The notes under the pieces were generated by a model. It did not search any database, had not been told where the DNA came from, and saw only the letters and a list, made by a program, of their open reading frames with translations. The position numbers and the translations under genes were made by a program. From Glycomyces paridis (GTDB lineage Bacteria > Actinomycetota > Actinomycetes > Mycobacteriales > Micromonosporaceae), in NCBI RefSeq assembly GCF_004912155.1, contig NZ_STGX01000002.1, forward strand, positions 310,968-374,967: 64,000 bases of DNA, written 5' to 3'. The number at the start of each line of letters is the position of its first letter. Positions within the stretch are counted from its first letter, which is position 1. Below are positions 29,516 through 39,524 of this stretch, piece by piece.

Positions 29516-30919
29516 TCAGGAGGCGGCGAGGGTGGCCGTGGTCTCGGCCTGCTCCTCGTCCCTGGTGTAGGTGATGGCGATCTCGGTGCCCGAGGCCTGG
29601 CCCTGGACGGCCGCGACCACTTCGGAGGCGGTGGTGACGGTGGCGCCGTCGATCGCGGTGATGATGTCGCCCTCCTGGAGGCCGGCGGTCTCGGCCGGGG
29701 AGCCGGGCTCAACGCCGAGGACCATGGCCCCGTTGCCGTCGGTGTCGGCGACGGAGACGCCGAGGTAGCCCTGTTCGACCGAGCCGTTCTCGATGAGCTG
29801 CTCCACGACGCTCTGCACGGTGTTGGAGGGGATCGCGAAGCCGAGGCCGATGGAGCCGGAGTCGGTGGTGGCGATCGCGGTGTTGATGCCGATGAGGTCG
29901 CCGTTGCCGTCGACGAGGGCGCCGCCGGAGTTGCCGGAGTTGATGGCCGCGTCGGTCTGGAGCAGGCCGGTGAGCGTCTGGCTGGAGGACTGGCCGGGGC
30001 CTTGGCCCTCTTCGCCCGCGACGGTCATGGAGCGGTCGAGCGCGGAGACGATCCCGGTGGTCACGGTGCCTTCGAGGCCGAGCGGCGAGCCGATCGCGAC
30101 GGCGGCGTCGCCGACCTGGATGGCGTCGGAGTCGCCGAAGGTGATGGGCTTGAGCCCGTCGGTGTCGGAGACCTGGATGACGGCGAGGTCCTGGGTGGAG
30201 TCGGTGGCGACGATCGAGGCGTCGGAGGTGGAGCCGTCCGAGAAGCGGACCTCCACGGCCTGCGCGCCGTCCACGACGTGGTTGTTGGTGACGATGTAGC
30301 CGTCCTCGGAGTAGACCACGCCCGAGCCCTCGGCCGAGTCGGTCACGATGGTGACGACCGAGGGGCCGATCTTGTCCACGATCTCGGTGTAGGTCATGCC
30401 GTTGCCCGCGTCCATGGACACGGACTCCACGACGGTGGTGCCGCTGTTGCCCTCGCCGAGGAACCATCCGGCGACCCCGCCGGCGCCTCCGGCGATGAGG
30501 GCCAGCGCGAGCGCTCCGGCGACGAGCTTCCCGCGTCCGCCGCCGCGCGGTGCCGCTGGGGCGCCGGGGCGGTACATGGGCGGGACGGGCGGGCCCTGGG
30601 GCTGCCAGGCGGTGGCGTCGCCGGGGGCGGCCATGTGGGGCGCGCCCTGGGGCGCGCCGGGGTGGAGGAGGCGGGTCTGCTCGGTGGGCTGTGGCGCGTA
30701 GGCGGGCGCGGCGGCGTACGCGGACGGCGGGGGCGGCGGCGCGTCGGTGGGCGCGGCGGGCGGCAGGCTCGGTTCGGGGGCGAGTGCCGCGGGTTCGGCG
30801 GGCGGTGCGGCCTGCGGGGCCGCGAGGGGCGGCGCAGGGTGCTGCGGGGAGTCGGGAGCCCCGTCGGGGCCCTGCGGTGCGGTCCCCTCGGGGCCCTTCG
30901 TGCTCTCAGTGTCGCTCAT
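29516..30919 (-). CDS. HtrA/DegP-type serine protease with PDZ domain (PepD-like)
   Basis: A 467-residue membrane-anchored protease. A Pro/Ala-rich cytoplasmic N-terminus (residues 1-125) precedes one membrane helix (about 130-155). The trypsin-like domain has the triad in TNNHVV, DLAVIQ and GNSGGAL. A C-terminal PDZ domain (EPGSPAETAGLQEGDIITAI) binds C-termini of substrates. It acts outside the membrane on damaged proteins. It lies 131 bp after the histidine kinase gene; the order regulator-kinase-HtrA is that of mycobacterial MprA-MprB-PepD. ATG 30919 is preferred to ATG 30931. Confidence 0.9.
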   Translation of the reverse strand: MSDTESTKGPEGTAPQGPDGAPDSPQHPAPPLAAPQAAPPAEPAALAPEPSLPPAAPTDAPPPPPSAYAAAPAYAPQPTEQTRLLHPGAPQGAPHMAAPGDATAWQPQGPPVPPMYRPGAPAAPRGGGRGKLVAGALALALIAGGAGGVAGWFLGEGNSGTTVVESVSMDAGNGMTYTEIVDKIGPSVVTIVTDSAEGSGVVYSEDGYIVTNNHVVDGAQAVEVRFSDGSTSDASIVATDSTQDLAVIQVSDTDGLKPITFGDSDAIQVGDAAVAIGSPLGLEGTVTTGIVSALDRSMTVAGEEGQGPGQSSSQTLTGLLQTDAAINSGNSGGALVDGNGDLIGINTAIATTDSGSIGLGFAIPSNTVQSVVEQLIENGSVEQGYLGVSVADTDGNGAMVLGVEPGSPAETAGLQEGDIITAIDGATVTTASEVVAAVQGQASGTEIAITYTRDEEQAETTATLAAS

Positions 30920-31050
30920 GTAAGGCAGCATGCAGGTCGCAGCTCTCGGCCCGCTGCGAAAACGCCTTAAAACCCTTTAATGATCAGATGCGGGCGCACT
31001 GGTCAGACGGGCGGTGGCCGCCGCGGGTCGGGCGCGGGGCCGCGCGGAGT

Positions 31051-32571
31051 TCAACGTTCGCTGAGATTCGGGGGCGCGGGGTCGGGCGGTTCGGCGGCGA
31101 GGAGGACGGTGAACGCGGTGCCCTCGCCCGGCTGGGAGGCGACGTCGACGGTGCCGCCGTGGGCGTCGACTATGGCGGCGACGATGGCCAGGCCCAGGCC
31201 GGAGCCGGCGTGCACGACCTCGTCGGAGCGGAAGAACCGCTCGAAGACGCGCCCGGCGGTGGCCGGTGCCATGCCGGGACCGTCGTCGGCGACGGTGAGG
31301 CGCACCCGGTCGTCCTCGGCGGCGACCTCGACGCCGACGTGGGTGCCGGGCGGGGTGTGGCGGACGGCGTTGGTGAGGAGGTTGTCGAGGACCTGGCGCA
31401 TCCGGGCGCGGTCGGCGGCCACGACGGTGGCGGCGCCGGGCGCGCAGGTGAAGCTGAACTCGTGGTCCTCGGCCATGACGGCGTGGGCGGCGACCGCTTC
31501 GCGCCCGAGGAGGGCGAGGTCGACCGGTTCGGTCTCGACGGGGCGCTCCTGGCCGAGGCGGGCGAGGTGGAGCAGGTCGCCGACGAGCAGGCCCATGCGC
31601 TTGGCGGCCTCCTCGATCTGGCCGATGTAGTGCTGGCGCTCGGCCTCGGGCATCTGCGGGTTGGTGCGCACGAGTTCGGCGTAGCCGCGCACGCTGGTGA
31701 GGGGGGTGCGCAGTTCGTGGGAGGCGTCGGCGATGAACTCGCGCATCCGCTCCTCGGAGTCGTGGGCGCGCTCCTCGGAGTACTCGCGGGCGCGGATGGC
31801 GCCCTCGACTCTGGTGAGCATGGAGTTGATGGCGTGGCCGACGCGCCCGACCTCAGTGTTGCGGTCGTGTTCGGGGACGCGCCGGGAGTAGTTCCCGGCG
31901 GCGATCATCGCGGCGGTGTTCTCGATCTGGCGCAGCGGGGAGAGGCTGGCGCGGACCAGGCCCACGCCGATGGCGGCGAGCCCGGCGAGGACGCCCGCGC
32001 CGATGAGGATGTCGACCCACACGAGCCCGGCGACGGTCTTGTCGAAGTGGGCGAGCTTGTAGGAGAGGACGAAGTAGTCGTCGGCCGAGAGGGGGTGGGC
32101 GTCGGCGTCGTACTCGGGGTTCTCGGTGCCGATGTCGGTGCCGGGGAGGCCGAGGACGCGCCAGCGGGTGGTGCCGTCGGCGCCGAGCGCGGTGAAGCCC
32201 TCGCCGTCGGCCTCTTCGAGGTCGTCGTAGTCGAAGACGGGGTAGTCGGTGCGGTTGTCGGGCCGGTCCATGCGGTTGCCGTGCCCGTAGAGGAAGCTGA
32301 AGATGTACTGCTCGGGGCGCAGGCCGGGGGTGTCCTCGTCGACCTCGAAGTTCTCGGGGTCGAAGATCGAGGCGTTCAGGTTGCGCAGTTGGGTCTCCAG
32401 CTCGTCGTCGACGGTGCCGAGGAAGTACGAGTGGAGCGCCAGGAGCGTGGAGACGCTGATGAGCAGGAGCGAGCCGGCGACGAGGACGAGGACCGCGGCG
32501 GTCAGGCGGACCCTGAGCGGGGTGCGGTCCCACTTGTCGCGGGCGCTCTCGAACACGCGGGGTGCGCTCAA
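31051..32571 (-). CDS. Sensor histidine kinase (MprB/OmpR-system type)
   Basis: About 506 residues. A membrane helix near residues 18-42, an extracytoplasmic sensor domain of ~155 residues, a second helix near 195-218 and a HAMP domain lead to the kinase. FIADASHELRTPLTSVRGY holds the phosphorylated His, DNLLTNAVRH is the N box, DDGPGM the G1 box and GSGLGLAI the G2 box. The start is taken as TTG 32571, which overlaps the regulator's stop (TTGA) and has GGGAG upstream; GTG 32556 is possible. It should phosphorylate the coupled regulator in response to envelope stress. Confidence 0.9.
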   Translation of the reverse strand: MSAPRVFESARDKWDRTPLRVRLTAAVLVLVAGSLLLISVSTLLALHSYFLGTVDDELETQLRNLNASIFDPENFEVDEDTPGLRPEQYIFSFLYGHGNRMDRPDNRTDYPVFDYDDLEEADGEGFTALGADGTTRWRVLGLPGTDIGTENPEYDADAHPLSADDYFVLSYKLAHFDKTVAGLVWVDILIGAGVLAGLAAIGVGLVRASLSPLRQIENTAAMIAAGNYSRRVPEHDRNTEVGRVGHAINSMLTRVEGAIRAREYSEERAHDSEERMREFIADASHELRTPLTSVRGYAELVRTNPQMPEAERQHYIGQIEEAAKRMGLLVGDLLHLARLGQERPVETEPVDLALLGREAVAAHAVMAEDHEFSFTCAPGAATVVAADRARMRQVLDNLLTNAVRHTPPGTHVGVEVAAEDDRVRLTVADDGPGMAPATAGRVFERFFRSDEVVHAGSGLGLAIVAAIVDAHGGTVDVASQPGEGTAFTVLLAAEPPDPAPPNLSER

Positions 32572-33284
32572 CGCTGCTGCTCCCGCAGGACGTAGCCGAT
32601 GCCGCGGAGGGTCTGGATGAGTTTGGGCTCGCCGGTGTCGATCTTGCGGCGCAGATAGGACACGTAGGACTCGACGATGCCGTCGTCGCCGCGGAAGTCG
32701 TAGCGCCACACGTGGTCGAGGATCTGGGCCTTGGACAGGACGCGCCCGGCGTTGATCATGAAGTAGCGCAGGAGCTTGAACTCGGTGGGCGAGAGCTGCA
32801 CGGCCTTGCCCGCGCGCCAGACCTCGTGGGTCTCCTCGTCGAGTTCGAGGTCGGCGTACTGGAGGCGGGAGGGCCGGGGCAGCTCGCCCGAGGAGCGGCG
32901 CAGGACCGCGCGGATGCGGGCGACGACCTCTTCGAGCGCGAACGGCTTGGTGATGTAGTCGTCGCCGCCGACCGAGAGGCCGGTGACGGTGTCGGCGGTG
33001 TCGTCGCGGGCGGTGAGGAAGAGCACGGGGGTGTGGTCGGAGCCCGAGCGCATCCGGCGCACGACCTCGAAGCCGTCGAAGTCGGGGAGGCCGACGTCGA
33101 GGACGACCAGGTCGGGGCGGTGCCGGGCGATGGACCTGAGGGCCTCGTCACCGGTGCCGACGGCGTGGACGGCGAAGCCGGCGTAGCGCAGGGAGGTCGC
33201 GAGGAGCTCGCAGATGTTCTCCTCGTCCTCCACGACCAGGAGGGTGGCTTCGGTCTCGCTCGTCTGGCTGGTCGAAAGCGGCAT
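32568..33284 (-). CDS. OmpR/PhoB-family response regulator (MprA-like)
   Basis: A 238-residue regulator. The receiver domain has the acidic pair in VVEDEEN, the phosphoacceptor in LVVLDVGLPDFDGFEV, the Thr in FLTARDD and the Lys in DYITKPF. The C-terminal winged helix ends with SYVSYLRRKID and TLRGIGYVL. I chose ATG 33284, with GAGG seven bases before it, over GTG 33299. It heads the regulator-kinase pair and is divergent from the STAS gene. Confidence 0.93.
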   Translation of the reverse strand: MPLSTSQTSETEATLLVVEDEENICELLATSLRYAGFAVHAVGTGDEALRSIARHRPDLVVLDVGLPDFDGFEVVRRMRSGSDHTPVLFLTARDDTADTVTGLSVGGDDYITKPFALEEVVARIRAVLRRSSGELPRPSRLQYADLELDEETHEVWRAGKAVQLSPTEFKLLRYFMINAGRVLSKAQILDHVWRYDFRGDDGIVESYVSYLRRKIDTGEPKLIQTLRGIGYVLREQQR

Positions 33285-33586
33285 GGGCCTCGTCTTCACG
33301 GTCTCGGCGGCGCCGGGCCCGCAGTTCGGGGCGCAGGTCGCAGGTGGTCCTGAAGCATACGCCGGAGGCCGGAAGGCGCCAAGCCGTCCGCGGCGGCCGA
33401 GGGCGCCAGGAGGGGCGCTTCGGGCTGCTCACGAACGGGTGACCTTTATCCGAAGTCTGCGCGCGTTCGTGAGAAACGGGCGCGCGCGAGCGGCTTTCGG
33501 TCGGCGCCGTCGGATAGACTTCAGGTTCCAGCCGAGTACGGCAGGCGTGCTCGGGCCAGGATCCCAACAGGGGCGAGGATCGCAAT
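33285..33586. promoter_or_regulatory. 302-bp divergent promoter region, response regulator / STAS gene
   Basis: No gene is supported. It contains a 10-bp inverted repeat at 33428-33473. GGCTTT-N14-GGATAG (33492-33517) resembles a SigB/SigF-type stress promoter reading into the STAS gene, at low confidence. Confidence 0.4.
33428..33473. repeat. Perfect 10-bp inverted repeat with 26-bp spacer
   Basis: CTCACGAACG (33428-33437) and CGTTCGTGAG (33464-33473) flank a 26-base spacer between the divergent genes. It could be a paired operator, for instance for the response regulator. Confidence 0.55.
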
Positions 33587-33940
33587 ATGACGTTGTCTAT
33601 CGAGACCGCCACCACCGACACCGGTGTCGTCACCGTCGAACTCTCGGGCGAAGTCGACTACGCCACGGCGCCCCAGATCCGCGAGACGATCACCAACGCG
33701 CTCGAAGCCGGCGGGGCCACCGCCATCCGCGTCGACGTCGCCAAGGTGACGGTCCTCGACTCCACCGGCATCGGCACCATCGTCGTCGCCTACCGCATCG
33801 CCCGCGAGATGGGCGTCGCGCTGGCCGTGGTCAACCCCAACCGGTTCATCACCAGGCTGTTCACCGTCGTCGGCGCCGAGGAGCTCCTGGAGGAGCCCAC
33901 CGAGACGTTCTCCGGCAGGGAGCGCAGCGCGGCCGGATAG
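33587..33940 (+). CDS. STAS-domain anti-sigma factor antagonist
   Basis: A 117-residue STAS protein. VTVELSGEVDYATAPQIRE is the first half and VTVLDSTGIGTIV carries the Ser that partner kinases phosphorylate (SpoIIAA/RsbV-type switch). Unphosphorylated, it would bind an anti-sigma kinase and free a stress or developmental sigma factor. ATG 33587 follows GCGAGGA. No sigma factor is beside it; an anti-sigma-like protein is encoded at 43.8 kb. Confidence 0.88.
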   Translation: MTLSIETATTDTGVVTVELSGEVDYATAPQIRETITNALEAGGATAIRVDVAKVTVLDSTGIGTIVVAYRIAREMGVALAVVNPNRFITRLFTVVGAEELLEEPTETFSGRERSAAG

Positions 33941-34219
33941 GCCCGCGTTCACCGGTACGCGTGACGCGCACGGCGCGCACGCGGCCGGTCCAAACGGACA
34001 CCACAGGCGAAACCGACCGGCCCCAAGGGCCCCGTCGAAGGCTGTGTCGAACGAGACGCCCGCACGTTTTCACCTGCTGCGCAGCACATTCGCGGCGACC
34101 CGAGTGACCGGCCCCGCAACGGCGTTACCGGTACTACACTTTCGCGCTCCCCCGGTTACCCTTGAGTCCGGGGACTGCCGTCCCCGTTCACGCAGCGTCA
34201 AAGAAGAGGCGATTCAGTC

Positions 34220-37200
34220 GTGTCGAGTGCGACTCCGGGCAATCCGTTGACCGATTTCGGTGCCAATGAATGGCTGGTCAACGAGATGTATGAGCGTTAC
34301 CGCGAAAACCCCGACAGTGTGAGCGCAGGGTGGCGCGAGTTCTTCGGCGGCGACCCCCGGAGCGCGTCGGCCGCCGAGGCCGCGCCCCAGGCGAGCGCCG
34401 CCCCCGAGCCGGCGCGTCCCGCCAAGGTTGAAACGGCAAAGCCTGAGAAGGCTCAGGTCGAGACGGCTCCTGCCGCCCCCGAGCCCGCCGCTCCCGTCGA
34501 GGCCCCGTCCCCTGCACCCCTGATCGAACCCGCGACCGAGAAGGCGACCCCCGTGATCGAACCTGGCGCTGAGCGCACCTCCGGCCCCGAAGGCGTGGCC
34601 GTGACCAAACCGCTCAAAGGCGTCGCCGCCAAGGTCGCCCAGAACATGGACGCGTCCCTGGAGATCCCCACCGCGACCTCGGTCCGGGCCGTCCCCGCGA
34701 AGCTCCTGTTCGACAACCGGATCGTCATCAACAACCACCTCAAGCGCGGCCAGGGCGGGAAGGTCTCCTTCACCCACCTCATCGGCTACGCGCTCGTGCA
34801 GGCGGTCAAGGCCCACCCGGGCATGAACGCCTCCTACAAGGTCGTCGACGGCAAGCCGCAGCTGGTCACCCCCGCCTCGGTGAACCTCGGCCTCGCCATC
34901 GACCTCGCCAAGCCCGACGGCACCCGCACGCTCGTGGTGCCCTCGATCAAGAACACCGAGTCGATGGACTTCCGCGAGTTCTGGCAGGCCTACGAGGACC
35001 TCGTGCGCCGCGCCCGCAACGGCAAGCTCACGATGGAGGACCACGCGGGGGCGACGCTGACGCTCACCAACCCCGGCGGCATCGGCACCGTCCACTCCGT
35101 GCCGCGCCTGATGAAGGGCCAGGGCCTCATCGTCGGCGTCGGCGCCATGGAGGTGCCCGCCGAGTTCGCCGGGGCCTCCGACGAGACCCTCTCCGACCTG
35201 GGCGTCTCCCGGATCATGACGGTCACCTCGACCTACGACCACCGGATCATCCAGGGCGCCGAATCCGGCCAGTTCCTCGCCACGCTCCACCGGCTGCTGC
35301 TCGGCGACGGCTTCTTCGACGAGGTCTTCCGCTCCCTGCTCATCCCCTACGAGCCGGTCCGCTGGGTCCGCGACGTCTCCAAGACCCACGAAGGGCAGAT
35401 CGACAAGAACGCCCGGGTCATCGAGCTCATCCACGCCTACCGGGTCCGCGGCCACCTCATGGCCGACACCAACCCGCTGCACTACGAGATCCGCCGCCAC
35501 CCCGACCTCGACATCCTCTCGCACGGGCTGACCCTGTGGGACCTCGACCGGACCTTCCCGATCGGCGGCTTCGCGGGCCAGCAGCGCATGAAGCTGCGCG
35601 AGATCCTCGGCGTCCTGCGCGACTCCTACTGCCGCCGCATCGGCGTGGAGTACATGCACATCCAGGACCCCGACGAACGCGCCTGGATCCAGCGGCGCAT
35701 CGAGGTGCCCTTCGAGAAGCCGAAGGTCGAGGAGCAGAAGCACATCCTCGGTCGCCTCAACGCCGCCGAGGCCTTCGAGACCTTCCTCCAGACGAAGTTC
35801 GTGGGCCAGAAGCGCTTCTCGCTCGAAGGCGGCGAGTCGCTCATCCCGCTGCTCGACCGCATCCTCAACGAGGCCGCGGGCGCCGACCTCGACGAGGTCG
35901 TCATCGGCATGCCCCACCGCGGGCGCCTCAACGTCCTCGCCAACATCATCGGCAAGAAGCTCTCCAAGATCTTCACCGAGTTCGAGGGCCACATCGACCC
36001 CAAGAGCATCGGCGGCTCCGGCGACGTCAAGTACCACCTGGGCATGACCGGCCGGTTCACCTCCCCCGACGGCAAGGGCGAGACCACGGTCTCCCTGTGC
36101 GCCAACCCGTCCCACCTGGAGGCCGTGAACCCGGTCCTGGAGGGCGTCGTGCGCGCCAAGCAGGACCGCCTCAACCTCGGCGAGGACGGCTTCACCGTCA
36201 TGCCCGTCGCCATCCACGGCGACGCGGCCTTCGCGGGCCAGGGCGTGGTCGCCGAGACGCTCAACCTCTCGCAGCTGCGCGGCTACCGCACCGGCGGCAC
36301 CGTCCACGTGGTCGTCAACAACCAGGTCGGTTTCACCACCGCCCCGACCCACTCACGGTCCTCGCTGTACTGCACCGACGTCGCCCGCATGATCCAGGCG
36401 CCGATCTTCCACGTCAACGGGGACGACCCCGAGGCCGTGGCCGAGGTCGCCAAGCTCGCGTTCGCGTTCCGCCAGCAGTTCCGCAAGGACGTCGTCATCG
36501 ACATGGTCTGCTACCGGCGCCGCGGCCACAACGAGGGCGACGACCCCAAGATGACCAACCCGCAGATGTACCAGGTCATCGACGGCAAGCAGTCCGTGCG
36601 CAAGCTCTACACCCGCGCCCTCATCGGCCGCGGCGACATCACTATGGAGGACGCCGAGGAGGCGCTCGCGGACTACCAGGCCCAGCTCGAACGGGTCTTC
36701 CGCGAGACCAAGGAGGCCCTGGCCGGGCAGACCGGCCCGCTGCCGTGGCGCCACCAGCCCGAGCCGGTCGCCGACATCGACACCAGTGTGGACGCCGAGA
36801 CCATCGCCATGATCGGCAAGGCCCACACCACGCTGCCCGAGGGCTTCGGCCCCCACAAGGCGGTCCGCCGGGTCCTGGAGAAGCGCAGCGAGATGTCCAC
36901 CTCGGGCACCGTCGACTGGGCCTTCGCCGAGACCCTCGCGTTCGGCTCGCTCCTCATGCAGGGCAAGCCGGTTCGCCTCGCCGGGCAGGACTCGCGCCGC
37001 GGCACCTTCGTGCAGCGCCACGCCGTCGTCATCGACCAGGCCACCGGCGACGAGTACACGCCGCTGGCCCACCTCGGCGAGCACAGCGCGAAGCTGTTCA
37101 TCTACGACTCGCTGCTGTCGGAGTACGCCGCCCTCGGCTTCGAGTACGGCTACTCGGTGGAGAACCCCGAGATGCTCGTCGCCTGGGAGGCCCAGTTCGG

Positions 37201-37954
37201 CGACTTCGTCGACGGCGCCCAGACGATCATCGACGAGTTCATCTCCTCGGGCGAGGCCAAGTGGGGCCAGCACTCCGGCGTGACGCTGCTGCTGCCGCAC
37301 GGCCACGAGGGCGCGGGCCCCGACCACACCTCGGGCCGCATCGAGCGGTTCCTCCAGATGTGCGCCGACGAGAACATGCGCGTGGTCAACTCCACCAGCC
37401 CGGCCAACTACTTCCACCTGCTGCGCCGCCAGGCGCTCGACCCGGTCAAGAAGCCCCTGGTGGTCTTCACGCCCAAGTCGCTGCTGCGCCACAAGGCCGC
37501 CGTCAGCCAGTTGGACGAGTTCACCAACGGCCGCTTCCAGCCGGTCCTGCACGACCCGGCCATCGCCGCCGGCGAGGTGCGGCCCGAGGACGTCAAGCGC
37601 GTCCTGCTGTGCGCCGGCAAGGTCTACTACGACCTCGCCGCCGCCCGCAAGAACCGCGGCGTCACCGACACCGCGATCCTGCGAGTCGAGCAGCTCTACC
37701 CGCTCCCGGCCGAGGAGCTCAAGGCCGCGCTCGGGGCGTTCCCGAACGCTACCGACACCGCGTGGGTCCAGGAGGAGCCGGCGAACCAGGGCGCCTGGTC
37801 GCACATCGCGCTCAACCTCCTCGAACAGCTCGGCGGGGTCCACCTGCGCCGCATCTCGCGCCCGGCCGCCGCCGCGCCGTCCACCGGCTCGCCGAAGGTC
37901 CACGAGGTCGAGCAGCAGGCGCTCGTCGACGTCGCGGTCCCGATGCCGCAGTAG
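34220..37954 (+). CDS. kgd: Multifunctional 2-oxoglutarate dehydrogenase E1/E2 (decarboxylase, Kgd/OdhA type)
   Basis: A 1244-residue fusion typical of actinobacteria. Residues ~1-40 ([13 protein letters not shown]) are the E1 N-terminal segment, ~45-120 an Ala/Pro linker, ~125-360 an E2 acyltransferase-like domain without lipoyl domain, with the catalytic His in [12 protein letters not shown] near residue 340. From ~370 on is the ThDP-dependent E1 part ([33 protein letters not shown]). It decarboxylates 2-oxoglutarate in the TCA cycle. The start is GTG 34220 after AAGAGG. A terminator follows at once, so it is monocistronic. Confidence 0.96.
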   Translation: MSSATPGNPLTDFGANEWLVNEMYERYRENPDSVSAGWREFFGGDPRSASAAEAAPQASAAPEPARPAKVETAKPEKAQVETAPAAPEPAAPVEAPSPAPLIEPATEKATPVIEPGAERTSGPEGVAVTKPLKGVAAKVAQNMDASLEIPTATSVRAVPAKLLFDNRIVINNHLKRGQGGKVSFTHLIGYALVQAVKAHPGMNASYKVVDGKPQLVTPASVNLGLAIDLAKPDGTRTLVVPSIKNTESMDFREFWQAYEDLVRRARNGKLTMEDHAGATLTLTNPGGIGTVHSVPRLMKGQGLIVGVGAMEVPAEFAGASDETLSDLGVSRIMTVTSTYDHRIIQGAESGQFLATLHRLLLGDGFFDEVFRSLLIPYEPVRWVRDVSKTHEGQIDKNARVIELIHAYRVRGHLMADTNPLHYEIRRHPDLDILSHGLTLWDLDRTFPIGGFAGQQRMKLREILGVLRDSYCRRIGVEYMHIQDPDERAWIQRRIEVPFEKPKVEEQKHILGRLNAAEAFETFLQTKFVGQKRFSLEGGESLIPLLDRILNEAAGADLDEVVIGMPHRGRLNVLANIIGKKLSKIFTEFEGHIDPKSIGGSGDVKYHLGMTGRFTSPDGKGETTVSLCANPSHLEAVNPVLEGVVRAKQDRLNLGEDGFTVMPVAIHGDAAFAGQGVVAETLNLSQLRGYRTGGTVHVVVNNQVGFTTAPTHSRSSLYCTDVARMIQAPIFHVNGDDPEAVAEVAKLAFAFRQQFRKDVVIDMVCYRRRGHNEGDDPKMTNPQMYQVIDGKQSVRKLYTRALIGRGDITMEDAEEALADYQAQLERVFRETKEALAGQTGPLPWRHQPEPVADIDTSVDAETIAMIGKAHTTLPEGFGPHKAVRRVLEKRSEMSTSGTVDWAFAETLAFGSLLMQGKPVRLAGQDSRRGTFVQRHAVVIDQATGDEYTPLAHLGEHSAKLFIYDSLLSEYAALGFEYGYSVENPEMLVAWEAQFGDFVDGAQTIIDEFISSGEAKWGQHSGVTLLLPHGHEGAGPDHTSGRIERFLQMCADENMRVVNSTSPANYFHLLRRQALDPVKKPLVVFTPKSLLRHKAAVSQLDEFTNGRFQPVLHDPAIAAGEVRPEDVKRVLLCAGKVYYDLAAARKNRGVTDTAILRVEQLYPLPAEELKAALGAFPNATDTAWVQEEPANQGAWSHIALNLLEQLGGVHLRRISRPAAAAPSTGSPKVHEVEQQALVDVAVPMPQ

Positions 37955-37970
37955 GCGCACCAGAACCGCA

Positions 37971-37994
37971 GGGGGAGGCCGAAAGGCCTCCCCC
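37971..37994 (+). terminator. Terminator after kgd
   Basis: GGGGGAGGCC and GGCCTCCCCC form a perfect 10-bp stem with a GAAA tetraloop 17 bases after the stop. Confidence 0.85.
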
Positions 37995-38052
37995 GCTCGC
38001 GTTCTCGGGACGGCACGGGCCGCGCTCCGCCCGAGAAAGCCGGAAACTTTTT

Positions 38053-38113
38053 CACGTAGGACGGGTTTCTACGTGTGTGAACTCTTGACTCTCACCATGA
38101 GAGCGGTAACAAT
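38053..38113 (+). promoter_or_regulatory. Promoter and two operators of the sugar ABC operon
   Basis: TTGACT (38085-38090), a 16-base spacer and TAACAA (38107-38112) form a good sigma-70-type promoter. CTCTCA-CCA-TGAGAG (38089-38103) overlaps the -35 and spacer. CACGTAG-N9-CTACGTG (38053-38075) lies just upstream. Both are perfect inverted repeats, as expected for sugar-responsive control. Confidence 0.7.
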
Positions 38114-38176
38114 GTCAGGACGGCCCACCCTTCCACCGGCCGACCCGACAAAGTTTCACATTGGAGTGATGCATTG

Positions 38177-39505
38177 ATGCGGAACCATCCCTCGCCCCCT
38201 GGGTCGATCTCCAGGCGGGCGCTCCTCACCGGGACGGCCGCGGCCGCCGGCGTCGGGCTGGCCGGGTGCGGCTCGATCACCGGCGGACTCAGCGGCAGGA
38301 CCCGCGTGAAGCAGTGGAACCTCCTCGCCGGCGGCGACGGCGCGATCATGACCGAGATGCACGGCGACTTCTCGGCCGAGCACCCCGACGTCGAGCTCCA
38401 GGCCACCACCTTCGGCTGGGGCACGCCGTTCTACACCCGCCTGGTCATGGGCGCCTCCTCCGGCAACGCCTCCGACATCGCGACCATCCACCTCTCACGC
38501 CTCAAGAGCCTCTCCCCCGGGACGCTCATGGACCCGATCGGCGTCGACGAGCTCAAGGACCACGGCCTCAACCCCGAGGACTTCCCCGAGAAGATCTGGG
38601 AGAAGGCCTTCGCCGACGACGAGCTCTACGCCATCCCGCTCGACACCCACGCGCTCGTCAACTACTACAACAAGGACGTCTGCGGCCAGGTCGGCGCCCT
38701 CAACCCCGACGGCACCCTCCTGGTGACCGACGGCGTCGAGGAGTACTTCGACCTCCTGCGCGCCGTCAAGGAGGTCACCGGCGAGTTCGGCACCTCCCTC
38801 GACACCTTCGGCGGCTGGCGCCAGTTCTGGGCCTGGTACCGCCAGCAGGACGGCGAGATGACCTTCGCCGACGGCGACTACGAGATGGACGACGACAAGG
38901 CGCTCGCGGCCATCGAGATCATGTACAAGATGGCCGAAGAGGGCCTGTGCCCCACCTTCGCCGACGGCGGCCAGTGCTCGGCCAACTTCGAGACCGGGGC
39001 CGCCGGACTCGTCCAGGTCGGCAACTGGGAGATCAACCGCTTCAAGTTGTTCAACCCCGACAACCCCGAGTGGTTCTCCATGACCGAGATGCCCTCGTTC
39101 TACAACGGCAACCGCTACACCCAGGGCGACTGCCACTCCTTCGTGCTCCCCCGCCACAACAGCTGGGACCCCGACGTCCGCGAGGCCGCACTGGAGTACG
39201 CGGCCTACATGCTCCAACACAGCTTCCGCTGGGGCGAGGGCGGCGGCCACACCCCGGCCTACCTCCCCGTCACCGAGAGCGCCGAATACCAGGCTCTGCA
39301 ACCGAACGCGGAGTACTCCGGCGTGGTCCAGAACGTCCAGTTCGACCCCGACGCCTGGTTCTCCGGATCGGCCGCGCGGCTCTTCGACGAGACCGGCTCG
39401 ATCTTCAACCAGGTGTACGCGCTCGCGATGACCCCCGAGGACGCCCTGGCCCTCATGAAGGAGCGCATCGAAACGCTGCTCGCCCTCCCCTCGCCGGTCG
39501 ATTGA
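38177..39505 (+). CDS. Sugar ABC transporter solute-binding lipoprotein
   Basis: A 442-residue binding protein of the MalE-like cluster. The N-terminus has a twin-arginine SRRALL followed by a hydrophobic stretch and lipobox LAGC, so it should be exported folded by Tat and lipid-anchored outside the membrane. KQWNLLAGGDGAIM, YAIPLDTHALVNYYNKD and GNWEINRFKL are typical of family 1 extracellular binding proteins. I take ATG 38177 rather than the preceding TTG. It is the first gene of a three-gene importer. Confidence 0.9.
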   Translation: MRNHPSPPGSISRRALLTGTAAAAGVGLAGCGSITGGLSGRTRVKQWNLLAGGDGAIMTEMHGDFSAEHPDVELQATTFGWGTPFYTRLVMGASSGNASDIATIHLSRLKSLSPGTLMDPIGVDELKDHGLNPEDFPEKIWEKAFADDELYAIPLDTHALVNYYNKDVCGQVGALNPDGTLLVTDGVEEYFDLLRAVKEVTGEFGTSLDTFGGWRQFWAWYRQQDGEMTFADGDYEMDDDKALAAIEIMYKMAEEGLCPTFADGGQCSANFETGAAGLVQVGNWEINRFKLFNPDNPEWFSMTEMPSFYNGNRYTQGDCHSFVLPRHNSWDPDVREAALEYAAYMLQHSFRWGEGGGHTPAYLPVTESAEYQALQPNAEYSGVVQNVQFDPDAWFSGSAARLFDETGSIFNQVYALAMTPEDALALMKERIETLLALPSPVD

Positions 39506-39524
39506 AACGTTCCATAGGACTCCC

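Noticed and set aside
34220-37954. Kgd as an unusual fusion
   Set aside because: The E2-like/E1 fusion without lipoyl domain is the normal actinobacterial form.
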